From NCBI RefSeq assembly GCF_025151045.1, contig NZ_CP102285.1, positions 4,030,001 to 4,094,000 of the forward strand: DNA of 64,000 nucleotides, written 5' to 3'. Each line of letters starts with the position of its first letter. The first letter of the stretch is position 1. Below, in pieces: positions 33,210-42,704 of the stretch. The notes under the pieces are model-generated. The model was not told the origin of the DNA, did no database searches, and saw only the letters and a list, made by a program, of their open reading frames with translations. The stretch is from Parabacteroides johnsonii DSM 18315 (GTDB lineage: Bacteria > Bacteroidota > Bacteroidia > Bacteroidales > Tannerellaceae). The position numbers and the translations under genes were made by a program.

Positions 33210-34163
33210 ATGAATGTTATAGAGAAGATTTCGGTTGTCATGTGTACTTATAACGGTGAGAAGTATATTCGGCAGCAATTAGATTCTATTTTACAACAAA
33301 CATACCCGATTCATGAGATCATTATTAATGATGATATATCAACAGACAAAACTGTTGATATAATAAAAGAGTATATGATTCGACATGATAATATTCATTT
33401 GTTTGTAAATTCTAAACGTTTAGGAGCACACCCTAACTTCATGGTTGCTCTTGAAAAAGCTTCAGGGAACTATATTGCAATATCTGATCAGGATGATATT
33501 TGGGAACTGACGAAGATTGAAAAACAAATAGCTTGCATAAAAGGCTATACTTTGTGTTTTTCCTTGAGTAGGGCTTTTGGTGACGGGGTGGAGGCTTATA
33601 CTGAATGTCGTGTGCCTAATACAAATGTGTTTCGTTTGCTGTTTTATCCAGTTATTCCTGGCCATGCCATGTTGTTTGAAAGGTCTGTTTTGTCTCATAT
33701 TCCCAAGACGGATTATGTAGTGTATGATCTCTTGCTGGCATTAGCAGCTAATCTCTTTGGGGGTATTGTGGCTTGTCCAGAAGTTTTGAATCTCCATCGG
33801 AGGCACAACAGTGCTTTTTCTTATTCGATGCCTAAAAATTACAATAAATCGATTTTTAATGTTTTCAATTATATATGTAGTGGAATAACAGGATATTTTC
33901 AAAAGAGAGATAAGATCAGAAGGCACTTTTCAGCAATGAATTATCTTTTATCTGCTTTTGATCCTAATGGACAGGATGAATTGTTAAAAGATGCGCTTTT
34001 ATTTTCTCAATGTATGTTTAAAGGATCGTTTTCTTCGATACTGGAAACTAGTCGTATATGCTTCAAAAGGCGGAATGAAATATTTTATGCGAAGACTAAA
34101 GATAATACGACATTGAAAATAAGAGCTTTACTATGGCCATTACTTTGTAGTGAGTATTATTGA
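33210..34163 (+). CDS. Family 2 glycosyltransferase
   Basis: A 317-residue GT2 enzyme with ISVVMCTYNGEKYIRQQL at the N terminus, SDQDDIW as metal-binding motif and the conserved RRHNSAFS segment. It resembles rhamnosyl- and galactosyltransferases of O-antigen loci. It begins seven bases after the broken methyltransferase. Confidence 0.87.
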   Translation: MNVIEKISVVMCTYNGEKYIRQQLDSILQQTYPIHEIIINDDISTDKTVDIIKEYMIRHDNIHLFVNSKRLGAHPNFMVALEKASGNYIAISDQDDIWELTKIEKQIACIKGYTLCFSLSRAFGDGVEAYTECRVPNTNVFRLLFYPVIPGHAMLFERSVLSHIPKTDYVVYDLLLALAANLFGGIVACPEVLNLHRRHNSAFSYSMPKNYNKSIFNVFNYICSGITGYFQKRDKIRRHFSAMNYLLSAFDPNGQDELLKDALLFSQCMFKGSFSSILETSRICFKRRNEIFYAKTKDNTTLKIRALLWPLLCSEYY

Positions 34164-34546
34164 CTATGTTTTTTCTTTTTTAGGGAAGATCGTAAACGTA
34201 ATGAGAAATATAAAAGAAATCTAAACTCACTGGTTCGAAGTATTTTAACATGGTGAGTATGTCTGTTGCACTTTATAATACGAGTAGGGCAATGTTATTT
34301 GTTGGCATTGTAGGAATAGAAGAAGTTGAAAAATTAGTAGAAGAAATGCAAAGTTTCATATGATGAAAGATGGGAATTGTGCTCGTTATCCAATTTATAT
34401 TCTTAAGTGAGCGGATAGAGTTGGAAGTGTATGACTGATTTATTAGGATTCTCATGTCTGTAAGATAATAAAACAGCTAAATACAAAGGGGACATAAAAA
34501 GAGCGGGAACACGCAAGAATGGATATTGGAATGTAAAGGTTGGGAA
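34164..34546. other. Gap at the right edge of the AT-rich block
   Basis: No convincing gene in this 383-base stretch. One small frame (34250-34363) is listed separately. The base composition moves from strongly AT-rich to near core values here and in the next gene, so this could be the right junction of the acquired block. Confidence 0.45.
34250..34363 (+). CDS. Small unassigned frame of 37 residues
   Basis: ATG to TGA gives MVSMSVALYNTSRAMLFVGI followed by VGIEEVEKLVEEMQSFI. The helix-forming end looks protein-like, but I recognise no family. It could be the tail of a deleted gene or chance. Confidence 0.2.
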   Translation: MVSMSVALYNTSRAMLFVGIVGIEEVEKLVEEMQSFI

Positions 34547-35752
34547 ATGAAAATTGTCATCTTAAACACATCTGAACGTACTGGAGGGGCAGCCGTAGCT
34601 GCCGGGCGTTTAGGTAAGGCATTAAGACAAGCCGGGATACAGGTTGATAAACTTATCCGTGAAAATTCTTGGTTGAACCGTTTCCGATTCTATTGGGAGC
34701 GGTTGATTATTTTTTTATGTAACCATTTAAATCGTAAGAATCTGTTTGCGGTTTCTATCGCCAATACCGGAATGGATTTATCCGGACATCCTTTGGTAAA
34801 AGACGCTGATATTATCCATCTTCATTGGATTAATCAGGGTTTTCTTTCATTAAAGGATATAGAAGAATTGGTGAAATTGAACAAGCCTATTGTGTGGACT
34901 ATGCATGATATGTGGCCTTGTACAGGTATTTGTCATCATGCAAGAGATTGTGAAAAGTTCCAGATGGGATGTGAGTCTTGTTTCTTTTTAAAGTCGAAAG
35001 GTAAGGATCTCTCGACTTCTGTCTTTGATAAAAAATTGTCCTTGTATAAGGAGGCCAATATAACTTTTGTCGGTTGTAGCCGATGGTTGTCCGGCAGGGC
35101 AAAAAAAAGTTATCTGCTACGGGATAAGACGGTTTTGTCTATTCCTAATCCGATCGATACGGAGGTTTATCATCCGATGGATCAGGATATGGCGCGTGAA
35201 TTATTGGGGTTACCTTCAGGAAAGAGACTTTTATTATTTGGGGCGTTGAATGTTACAGACAAGCGTAAAGGAATTGATTATTTGATCGAGGCTTTAAGGA
35301 AAATAGAAAAGCAGGATGTGGAGCTTGTCGTTTTCGGACAAGTAAAAGATGATATCCGAGGCCTTTTCCCCGTGCCAATTCATTCGATGGGATATTTGTC
35401 GGATGAATCTAAAATCGTAGCATTGTATAATGCAGTCGATATGTTTATCACTTCTTCCTTAGAGGAAAACCTTCCCAACACAATCATGGAGTCGATGGCG
35501 TGCGGAACTCCTTGTGTCGGATTTGAAATTGGCGGTATTCCGGAGATGATCGATCACAAGATAAATGGTTATGTAGCCAGTTATAAGGATGCCAGCGACC
35601 TCGCTAACGGTATCCGGTGGGTTTTGGAGCATGAAGATCAGCAGGCTCTTTCGGATGCTTGTGTGAAGAAAGTACAGGAGAATTATACGGAGGAAGTGGT
35701 TGCAAAACAATATATGGCTTTATACAAACGCTTACTTCATCAAAAAAAATAG
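34547..35752 (+). CDS. Family 4 glycosyltransferase
   Basis: A 401-residue GT-B transferase starting MKIVILNTSERTGGAAVAAGR. The acceptor domain has DIIHLHWINQGFLS and WTMHDMWPCTGICHH, and the donor domain LLLFGALNVTDKRKGIDYL and the E-x7-E motif in SLEENLPNTIMESMACG. This is the WcaC/WbjE-like branch seen in capsule and colanic acid loci. An upstream in-frame ATG at 34526 exists but the start chosen directly precedes the conserved N terminus. Confidence 0.88.
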   Translation: MKIVILNTSERTGGAAVAAGRLGKALRQAGIQVDKLIRENSWLNRFRFYWERLIIFLCNHLNRKNLFAVSIANTGMDLSGHPLVKDADIIHLHWINQGFLSLKDIEELVKLNKPIVWTMHDMWPCTGICHHARDCEKFQMGCESCFFLKSKGKDLSTSVFDKKLSLYKEANITFVGCSRWLSGRAKKSYLLRDKTVLSIPNPIDTEVYHPMDQDMARELLGLPSGKRLLLFGALNVTDKRKGIDYLIEALRKIEKQDVELVVFGQVKDDIRGLFPVPIHSMGYLSDESKIVALYNAVDMFITSSLEENLPNTIMESMACGTPCVGFEIGGIPEMIDHKINGYVASYKDASDLANGIRWVLEHEDQQALSDACVKKVQENYTEEVVAKQYMALYKRLLHQKK

Positions 35753-35762
35753 AAACAGCTTT

Positions 35763-36521
35763 ATGCTACAACCGACATTTTCAATCATAACGATTACCTA
35801 TAACGCCGTGCGTCTGGTGGAGCAGACGTTGTTGAATGTGCTGAGTCAGTCCTATCCGAATATCGAATATATCGTGATAGACGGTGGTTCGACGGACGGG
35901 ACGGTGGATATTATCAAACGGTATGAATCGGGCCTTGCTTATTGGGTGAGCGAGCCGGACAAGGGGATATACGATGCCATGAACAAGGGGCTTCAAAAGG
36001 CGACGGGAGATTATGTCTGGTTTATCAATGCCGGTGATTCTCTTTGTTCGTCCGATACGGTCCAGTCGGTCGTTTCCAGGTTGCAGAAGAGGAAGACTTT
36101 GCCGGATATTATCTATGGAGAGACGAATATCGTCGATGAGGAAAGGCGGTCGTTGGGACTGCGCCGTCTCAGGGCTCCTCGGAAGCTTTCGTGGAAGAGT
36201 TTCAGGATGGGAATGCTGGTTTGCCATCAATCGTTCATACCAAAACGTACGGTTGCTCCGTTATATGATTTGCAGTATCGCTATTCGGCCGATTTCGATT
36301 GGTGTATCCGCTGCATGAAGCAGGCTCGTTCGTTTTGCAATACGCATCTCATCCTGTCCGATTTCCTGGACGGCGGGACGAGTACGACGCAAAGAAAAGC
36401 ATCATTGCGAGAGAGGTATGCGATTATGTGCAAATATTATGGTACTTTTGTTACGGTTTTGCTCCATGGGTGGTTCGCCATCCGTTTTTATACGGCTAAA
36501 TGTCTGAAGGGGCGGGTTTGA
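35763..36521 (+). CDS. Family 2 glycosyltransferase (WcaA-like)
   Basis: A 252-residue GT2 enzyme: FSIITITYNAVRLVEQTL, DGGSTDGTVDII, the acidic motif NAGDSL and SADFDWCIR. The first in-frame ATG near the conserved N terminus is at 35763. Its composition is that of the core genome. It probably adds a sugar early or late in the repeat unit and is followed by a YfhO gene four bases on. Confidence 0.87.
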   Translation: MLQPTFSIITITYNAVRLVEQTLLNVLSQSYPNIEYIVIDGGSTDGTVDIIKRYESGLAYWVSEPDKGIYDAMNKGLQKATGDYVWFINAGDSLCSSDTVQSVVSRLQKRKTLPDIIYGETNIVDEERRSLGLRRLRAPRKLSWKSFRMGMLVCHQSFIPKRTVAPLYDLQYRYSADFDWCIRCMKQARSFCNTHLILSDFLDGGTSTTQRKASLRERYAIMCKYYGTFVTVLLHGWFAIRFYTAKCLKGRV

Positions 36522-36525
36522 TAGT

Positions 36526-39066
36526 ATGAATTTTAATGAGACATATATGAAGGATTTGCTAAAGCAATGGGGGAAACACGTTGTTGCCCTGATCTTGTTT
36601 TTGGGACTGGTGATGGTCTATTTTTCACCGGCGGTGTTTGATGGGAAAGTAATCATGCAAGGTGATAATATCAAAGCGACCGGAATGGGACATAGCCAGA
36701 TGGATCAATACGCCAAAACGGCACAGCCGGGTGAGTTCAGCGTCTGGTCGGATGCGATGTTCGGTGGGATGCCGTATGTGACAGGATATGGGCAGGCCGC
36801 ACCGAGTATGCCTTCTTATTCGATTGTGGATGGTTGGTTGAAAAAGGTGGGATATGGCGATGCAGCTATGGTTTTCGTCGGATTGGTATGTTTTTACCTG
36901 CTGATGTGTGTCATGGGAGTAAACTGGTGGCTTGCGATTGCCGGGGCGTTCGCTTTTGCATTCGCATCTTATAATATCATTATTATCGAGGCGGGGCATA
37001 TCGTGAAAGCCTATGTGATCGGTTATATGCCGGTGACGTTGGCCGGTATGGCTTTGCTTTTCAGGCGCTCCTATCTGTGGGGAGCCGTCTTGTTCTTGTT
37101 GGGGGTAGCCTTGTCTCTGGCAAACGGGCATATCCAGATCACCTATTATCTGGTACTGCTTTGCGTACTGATCTATTTAGGGTATGCGATTAAAAAGATC
37201 CGGGAGAAAGCGTATGGCGAATGGTTGAAGACTTCCCTGATTATGGCGGCCTGTGTCGTATTGGCTGTATTGCCTAATGCGCAGGGGATGTATTCCAATT
37301 GGGACTTGGGGCAGCACTCCATCCGTGGGGCTTCGGAGCTGACGCCGAAACCGGATGCTTCGGGAAAAGTGGAGAAGGCTTCCACCGGTTTGGATAAGGA
37401 TTATGCTTTTCAATGGAGTTACGGCTGGAAAGAGTTGATGACCGTTCTCGTACCGAACGTATATGGTGGTGGTTCGGGAGGCACGTTGGACAGTTCGTCC
37501 GAGTTATACAAGGAATTGAAGAAAAACGGGGCCCAGGTGGGGAAAGAAGTACAAACCTATACCTATTGGGGGGATAAGATATTCACTTCTGGACCGGTCT
37601 ATTTCGGGGCTTTGGTCTGCTTCCTGTTCGTCTTGGGAATGTTCGTGATCCGGAACCCGATGAAATGGTGGCTGTTGGCAGGATCGGTGTTCCTGACATT
37701 CCTTGCGTTGGGACGTAATTTCGATTCTTTCAACGACCTGATGTTCCATTATCTGCCTTTATACAATAAGTTCCGTACGGTCGAGATGGCGTTGGTAATA
37801 CCGGGATTGGTATTCCCGATTGTCGGCATTTGGGGATTAAAAGAAATTTTGTCACAGAAAGTGGAGGAGGCCCGTTTGAAAAAAGGATTTCTTTGGGCTT
37901 TGGGGTTGACCGGAGGCCTTTGTGTGGTCCTTTGGCTGATGCCTTCCTTGCTGTTGGATTTCCGGTCTGCCTATGATGCACAGTTCCAGAACCAGGTTCC
38001 GGAATGGTATTACACTGCCTTATTGATGGACCGTGCTTCGCTGGCTTCGGCCGATGCGTTGCGTTCTTTGGTCTTCATCCTGCTGGGAGCCGGGCTGCTT
38101 GTCTGGTTCTGGAAAGCGAAGAACAAGAAGACTGCGGCGACTTTCGTGAGCGCAGGTGTGGCAGTTCTTATTTTGATTGATCTTTGGACGGTGGACCGCC
38201 GTTATCTGGATGACAGCAATTTCGTTAAGCAACAACCGGCGGAGATGTATAAGGAAACAGTTGCCGATAAAGCAATCCTGCAGGACACGGGTTCGACTTT
38301 CCGTGTGTTGAACATCAATAACCCATGGCAGGAAACGAATACTTCCTATTATCATCATTCTATCGGGGGATATCATGCCGTCAAGTTGCGCCGTTATCAG
38401 GAGTTGATCGACCATCGGTTGGACGGTGAGTTGCGTGGGATTATCGGTGCTTTGCAGAAGGCACAGACGGCTGGGGATGTGATGTCCGCGCTGGCTGCTT
38501 GTCCTTCCTTGAATATGTTGAATACCCGCTATATCATCTATAACCCGGAACAGCAGCCGTTGAAGAATCCGTATGCATTCGGGAATGCCTGGTTTGTGGA
38601 TAAGTTGGATATGGTGGAGAATGCAGATGCCGAAATAGAAGCCTTGAATACGATCGATCCGCTGGAAACGGCAGTTGTGGACAAGCGTTTCCAGAAGGAT
38701 CTGGAAGGATTTGTTCCGCAGAAAGACTCAACCGCAACGATCGTGTTGGAAGAATACCGTCCGAATCGTCTGATTTATAAGAGTAAAACCGATAAAGAAC
38801 AATTGGCAGTCTTCTCCGAAGTTTATTACCAGCCGGGTTGGAAGGCAACGATCGATGGCAAGGAAGTGCCTCATTTCCGTGCAGACTGGATTTTGCGTGG
38901 CATGCGTGTGCCGGCAGGCGAACATACGATTGTATTCGAGTTCCGGCCTTCCGGTTATGTAACGGCTGCATACGTTTCTTCCTACAGCTCGTTCCTGATT
39001 CTGTTATTACTGATCGCTGCGATTGCTTGGTCGGGATGGAAATATTGGAAAAAGAGTAAAGAATAA
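36526..39066 (+). CDS. YfhO-family polytopic membrane protein
   Basis: An 846-residue protein with about 12 hydrophobic segments in the first two thirds and a soluble beta-rich C-terminal domain (about 560-815), then a last helix. This is the YfhO architecture (GT-C fold-like). Some YfhO proteins in Firmicutes glycosylate lipoteichoic acid or use lipid-linked sugars; the role in Bacteroidetes is unknown. Placement after glycosyltransferase genes suggests sugar transfer at the outer face of the inner membrane. Confidence 0.85.
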   Translation: MNFNETYMKDLLKQWGKHVVALILFLGLVMVYFSPAVFDGKVIMQGDNIKATGMGHSQMDQYAKTAQPGEFSVWSDAMFGGMPYVTGYGQAAPSMPSYSIVDGWLKKVGYGDAAMVFVGLVCFYLLMCVMGVNWWLAIAGAFAFAFASYNIIIIEAGHIVKAYVIGYMPVTLAGMALLFRRSYLWGAVLFLLGVALSLANGHIQITYYLVLLCVLIYLGYAIKKIREKAYGEWLKTSLIMAACVVLAVLPNAQGMYSNWDLGQHSIRGASELTPKPDASGKVEKASTGLDKDYAFQWSYGWKELMTVLVPNVYGGGSGGTLDSSSELYKELKKNGAQVGKEVQTYTYWGDKIFTSGPVYFGALVCFLFVLGMFVIRNPMKWWLLAGSVFLTFLALGRNFDSFNDLMFHYLPLYNKFRTVEMALVIPGLVFPIVGIWGLKEILSQKVEEARLKKGFLWALGLTGGLCVVLWLMPSLLLDFRSAYDAQFQNQVPEWYYTALLMDRASLASADALRSLVFILLGAGLLVWFWKAKNKKTAATFVSAGVAVLILIDLWTVDRRYLDDSNFVKQQPAEMYKETVADKAILQDTGSTFRVLNINNPWQETNTSYYHHSIGGYHAVKLRRYQELIDHRLDGELRGIIGALQKAQTAGDVMSALAACPSLNMLNTRYIIYNPEQQPLKNPYAFGNAWFVDKLDMVENADAEIEALNTIDPLETAVVDKRFQKDLEGFVPQKDSTATIVLEEYRPNRLIYKSKTDKEQLAVFSEVYYQPGWKATIDGKEVPHFRADWILRGMRVPAGEHTIVFEFRPSGYVTAAYVSSYSSFLILLLLIAAIAWSGWKYWKKSKE

Positions 39067-39092
39067 TATTGACACACCCTCCGACTGTCTTT

Positions 39093-39185
39093 GTTATCAC
39101 GACGACCGTCCTCATCTCGATGAAGTCAATGTTCATGTGGGATGAAGACGATCGTCGTAGAAATGAAGACGGTCGTCATGATAAC
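39093..39185. repeat. Convergent intergenic element: one inverted plus three direct 21-base units
   Basis: GTTATCACGACGACCGTC (39093-39110) pairs with GACGGTCGTCATGATAAC (39168-39185), 17 of 18 positions. Three direct 21-base units fill the inside: 39119-39139, 39140-39160 and 39161-39181, with ATGAAG and GACGRTCGTC in the better conserved ones. Read on the minus strand the order is three direct then one inverted, as in the repeats at 18504 and 42574. It lies between convergent genes and may work as a two-way terminator. Confidence 0.8.
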
Positions 39186-39200
39186 GACCTTTGGTGTCTT

Positions 39201-40199
39201 TTATTTGTAGAACGTCTTTTGGAATGCCGAAAACTCCTTTTTCTTCAGAACCAGCCTGTTCCAGGCGGCATCTAAGAATCCGCATCCATATCCTATTAAC
39301 TGGATAAAGGAGGCAATAATCGATAAGAATCCGATTTTGAGGCTTTTATTCTGAATCGAAGAATCCACAAAGATCAGCAAGCTGAAAAGTCCGAGCGGCA
39401 ATAAACTCCAAGTGCAGAAGAGGCTTCCGACCAGGAAGAAAAATACTCCTAAAGTAAAGACTGCCGGTAATAGATGTACCAGTTTAAGCGAGTCCGGATA
39501 TTTCTTGTACAAATTGATACGGGCGATTCCGGAATTATAAACCTGGCGGAAAAACTTGCGCCAGTCCGTGCGTCGCTTGTGATATACCCAAGCCGAGGGA
39601 AACAGGCATACTTTGTAGCCGTTCTTGAACAGGCGGATACTGAGATCAATATCTTCGCCGAAGCGCATGGCTGAAAAGCCCTCCAATGCCTCGTATGTAC
39701 TTTTCCGAATCCCCATGTTGAAACTACGAGGGTAGAACTTATCCATCTTCTTTTTCCCTCCACGAATGCCACCTGTCGTAAAGAAAGAGGTCATAGAGTA
39801 GTTGATGGCTTTCTGTACATCCGTAAAGCTGTCAGAGGCCTTGTCCGGCCCCCCGAAAGCGTCCGCCCCAGTTTCCTCCAGTTCCTTGTTTACCGATTTG
39901 ATGTAGTCGGGAGGCAGAATGCAATCCGAATCGAGAACGATTAGGTAATCTCCCTTACTCTGCTTCGCCCCATAGTTGCGGGCATTGCCCGGACCACCAT
40001 TCGGAATATAACAATAGGAAACATCCAACCTATCCTTGAAAGCCTCGGCCACATGCTGGCAAGTTTCCTTCGAACCATCTTCGACGATGACGACTTCGAA
40101 GTTTGTTTCACTCTGCCGCGTAAGGCTGTCCAACAACTCTTCTACCTCGTTGGGACGGTTGTAGACAGGGATGATAAGAGATAAATGGGGTGTTGCCAT
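39201..40199 (-). CDS. Membrane-associated family 2 glycosyltransferase
   Basis: A 332-residue GT2 protein: LSLIIPVYNRPNEVEELL, VEDGSKE, LDSDCILPPDY (DxD), then FGEDIDLSIRLFKNG, with two C-terminal membrane segments (about 245-305). It is of core composition, on the opposite strand to the polysaccharide locus, and two bases from a methyltransferase gene. It may act on cell-envelope glycans apart from that locus. Confidence 0.87.
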   Translation of the reverse strand: MATPHLSLIIPVYNRPNEVEELLDSLTRQSETNFEVVIVEDGSKETCQHVAEAFKDRLDVSYCYIPNGGPGNARNYGAKQSKGDYLIVLDSDCILPPDYIKSVNKELEETGADAFGGPDKASDSFTDVQKAINYSMTSFFTTGGIRGGKKKMDKFYPRSFNMGIRKSTYEALEGFSAMRFGEDIDLSIRLFKNGYKVCLFPSAWVYHKRRTDWRKFFRQVYNSGIARINLYKKYPDSLKLVHLLPAVFTLGVFFFLVGSLFCTWSLLPLGLFSLLIFVDSSIQNKSLKIGFLSIIASFIQLIGYGCGFLDAAWNRLVLKKKEFSAFQKTFYK

Positions 40200-40201
40200 A
40201 T

Positions 40202-40975
40202 TTATGAGTTTTTTAAAATGTAATATCCGCAGGTTGTATAGAAATTACGGATATAGGGGATATTCAGGAATCTCCATAGTCTTCGAGGATGGAGATTGAA
40301 TTTCGTTTCGTAATTCGGGTTGATGAAATAGAGGACTTCTTCGGCTATCCGGTATTTCTCTTTGTGCACAATCGAGAGAAAACGTTCCAGTGAAATGCCG
40401 GTATCTTTGATTTCCAAAAGTCCTCCGGGATTGACACTCCCCCATTCCAGTACTTTTTTATATACGGGGCGAGGTAGCAGGTGGAACCAGGGTAAATGGC
40501 TTAGGAACTTGTTATTGCAAATCTGCTGGTGACCTCCGAACGGATTCTGCCAGGGAGGGAAAGCCACGAAAATAACGCCGTGGGGATTTAAGAATCTCTT
40601 TATAAAAGGCAAGAATAATTCTTGGTTTGGGATGTGTTCTATCACATCCCGGATGATGATAATGTCGAACTTGTTGTGCAGTTCGGTTACTTTGTAGATA
40701 TCTTCGCAGATCAGTGTCAGGTTTTTGTTGTTGGTGTGTGCGCTGTAGATTTCTTTTGCGATCTCAATCTGGCCTCCGTTGATGTCTATACCTGTTACTT
40801 GGCAGCCGAGGTCCAGAAAAGGTTTTATGTTTCCTCCTTCTCCGCAACCGATTTCAAGAATATGGGAATCAGCCGTTATCGGTTTATGCTTTTCAATGAA
40901 AGGTATTACATATTTTTGTGTTGTAATACTTTGTTCGTTGAAATATAGTTGTCTGTCAGCGTGTCTTTTTTGCAT
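40202..40975 (-). CDS. Class I SAM-dependent methyltransferase
   Basis: A 257-residue enzyme with the SAM motif ILEIGCGEGGNIKPF, acidic loop VTGIDINGGQIEIAKE and FDIIIIRDVIEHI. It resembles small-molecule or sugar methyltransferases. It is paired with the glycosyltransferase downstream (two bases) and precedes it in transcription. Upstream, ahcY provides removal of the S-adenosylhomocysteine product, but a terminator lies between. Confidence 0.85.
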   Translation of the reverse strand: MQKRHADRQLYFNEQSITTQKYVIPFIEKHKPITADSHILEIGCGEGGNIKPFLDLGCQVTGIDINGGQIEIAKEIYSAHTNNKNLTLICEDIYKVTELHNKFDIIIIRDVIEHIPNQELFLPFIKRFLNPHGVIFVAFPPWQNPFGGHQQICNNKFLSHLPWFHLLPRPVYKKVLEWGSVNPGGLLEIKDTGISLERFLSIVHKEKYRIAEEVLYFINPNYETKFNLHPRRLWRFLNIPYIRNFYTTCGYYILKNS

Positions 40976-40991
40976 ATCTACAAAATAAAAA

Positions 40992-41034
40992 TGAGGGTGT
41001 GCCGAAAGTTTTCATGCTTTTGGGCACACCCTCA
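40992..41034 (-). terminator. Strong terminator after ahcY
   Basis: TGAGGGTGTGCC (40992-41003) and GGCACACCCTCA (41023-41034) make a perfect 12-bp stem. On the minus strand it is followed by CATTTTTATTTTG. It lies seven bases past the ahcY stop. Confidence 0.9.
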
Positions 41035-41040
41035 GATATA

Positions 41041-42459
41041 TTAATATCTGTAATGTTCGGCCTTATAAGGTCCTTCGACCGGCACTCCGATATAATCGGC
41101 TTGCTTCTGTGTCAACTTGGACAGTTTGACGCCGATGCGCTCCAGGTGGAGGCGGGCAACTTCTTCGTCCAGGCGTTTCGGTAAGCGGTAGACACCTACT
41201 TCGTAAGGCATTGTCCACAAATCCATCTGGGCTAATACCTGGTTGGTGAAGGAGTTGCTCATTACGAAAGAAGGATGGCCGGTCGCGCAACCCAAGTTCA
41301 CCAAGCGGCCTTCTGCCAGCAGGAAGATGGAATTGCCGGTCGGGAATGTGTACTTGTCGACCTGCGGTTTGATGTTGGTGTGCTTGATGTTCGGATAGTT
41401 CACCAGCTTATCGACCTGGATTTCATTGTCGAAATGGCCGATGTTGCAAACGATGGCTTGGTCTTTCATTTGGGCCATGTGTTCGATGGTGATGATGTCG
41501 CAGTTACCGGTGGTCGTAACGAAGACGTTACCTTCCTTGACGGCTTCTTCCATCGTCGTCACTTCGAAGCCTTCCATTGCAGCCTGTAAAGCGCAGATCG
41601 GGTCGATCTCCGTAATCAGGACACGGGCTCCGTAAGAGCGCATGGAGTGGGCACAGCCTTTTCCTACGTCGCCATATCCGGCAACCACCACGACTTTACC
41701 GGCGATCATCACGTCGGTAGCGCGCTTGATACCGTCGGCCAGTGATTCACGGCAACCGTACAGGTTGTCGAATTTCGATTTCGTAACGGAGTCGTTGACA
41801 TTGATAGCCGGAACCAGCAGTTCGCCTTTTTCCATCATCTGGTACAGGCGGTGCACGCCGGTAGTCGTTTCTTCGGAAACACCTTTCATTTCGGCGATCG
41901 TGCGGTGCCAGCGGGTATTGTCTTCAGCCAAGATACGGTTTAAGGTATCCAGGATAACCTGTTCTTCGTGATTGCCACCTTTGCGGTTGATCGTTTCGGC
42001 ATCGTTCTCTGCACGGTAACCCATATGAACCAGCAGGGATGCGTCGCCACCATCATCCACAATCATGTGCGGACCTTTGCCGTCGGGGAAACGGAGCGCC
42101 ATGTCGGTGCACCACCAGTATTCTTCCAGTGTTTCACCCTTCCAGGCGAAAACGGGAACACCATCGGCAGCGATGGCTGCGGCGGCGTGGTCCTGTGTAG
42201 AGAAGATGTTGCAGCTTGCCCAGCGGACATCTGCTCCCAACGCAACTAATGTTTCGATTAACACTGCGGTCTGAATCGTCATGTGCAGTGAGCCGGTGAT
42301 ACGAGCTCCTTTCAGAGGTTTTTGATCGGCATACTTCTTGCGAAGTGCCATAAGTCCCGGCATTTCGTGTTCGGCGATCTCGATTTCTTTACGACCGAAT
42401 TCAGCCAAACTCATATCTGCCACTTTATAAGGCAGATTAGTTGGAAATAATTGTGACAT
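41041..42459 (-). CDS. ahcY: Adenosylhomocysteinase
   Basis: A 472-residue NAD-dependent enzyme that splits S-adenosylhomocysteine into adenosine and homocysteine, restoring methylation capacity. Visible are [14 protein letters not shown], the NAD-binding [28 protein letters not shown] and the C-terminal KAEHYRY end, where Lys and Tyr reach the partner subunit. Length and start are normal. A -7 box lies 26 bases upstream and a strong terminator follows. Confidence 0.97.
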   Translation of the reverse strand: MSQLFPTNLPYKVADMSLAEFGRKEIEIAEHEMPGLMALRKKYADQKPLKGARITGSLHMTIQTAVLIETLVALGADVRWASCNIFSTQDHAAAAIAADGVPVFAWKGETLEEYWWCTDMALRFPDGKGPHMIVDDGGDASLLVHMGYRAENDAETINRKGGNHEEQVILDTLNRILAEDNTRWHRTIAEMKGVSEETTTGVHRLYQMMEKGELLVPAINVNDSVTKSKFDNLYGCRESLADGIKRATDVMIAGKVVVVAGYGDVGKGCAHSMRSYGARVLITEIDPICALQAAMEGFEVTTMEEAVKEGNVFVTTTGNCDIITIEHMAQMKDQAIVCNIGHFDNEIQVDKLVNYPNIKHTNIKPQVDKYTFPTGNSIFLLAEGRLVNLGCATGHPSFVMSNSFTNQVLAQMDLWTMPYEVGVYRLPKRLDEEVARLHLERIGVKLSKLTQKQADYIGVPVEGPYKAEHYRY

Positions 42460-42484
42460 AAATTGATACTAAATGATTATGGAG

Positions 42485-42492
42485 CAAAGGTA
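42485..42492 (-). promoter_or_regulatory. -7 box of ahcY
   Basis: The minus strand reads TACCTTTG here, a good TAnnTTTG match 26 bases before the ahcY start. No TTTG is seen at the -33 position. Confidence 0.5.
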
Positions 42493-42573
42493 GTAATATT
42501 TTTTTTATTTTAGTCTTTTTCGGAAGGAGATGGGAGGAAGTGTGGTCTTCCTTGTAGTGTGTTTGGATTTTTG

Positions 42574-42677
42574 TGTAAGTGTAATCTGTTTTCGACAACG
42601 TCGTGTATATATTCGACAATGTCGTGTATATGTTTGACGTTGTAGAACATATACACGACATTGTCGAAAACAGATTA
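42574..42677. repeat. Intergenic repeat: three direct 21-base units plus one inverted, copy 2
   Basis: Units at 42589-42609, 42610-42630 and 42631-42651 are direct, with the core GACAAYGTCGTGTATA in the first two, and an inverted unit follows (TACACGACATTGTCGAAAA). Flanks AAGTGTAATCTG and CAGATTA match copy 1 at 18504-18607. The third unit differs most (GACGTTGTAGAACATA). It lies between two genes of the same direction (acyl-CoA synthetase end, ahcY start). Confidence 0.9.
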
Positions 42678-42704
42678 GACGCCCGTCTAATCGGAGCCGG
42701 ATGC

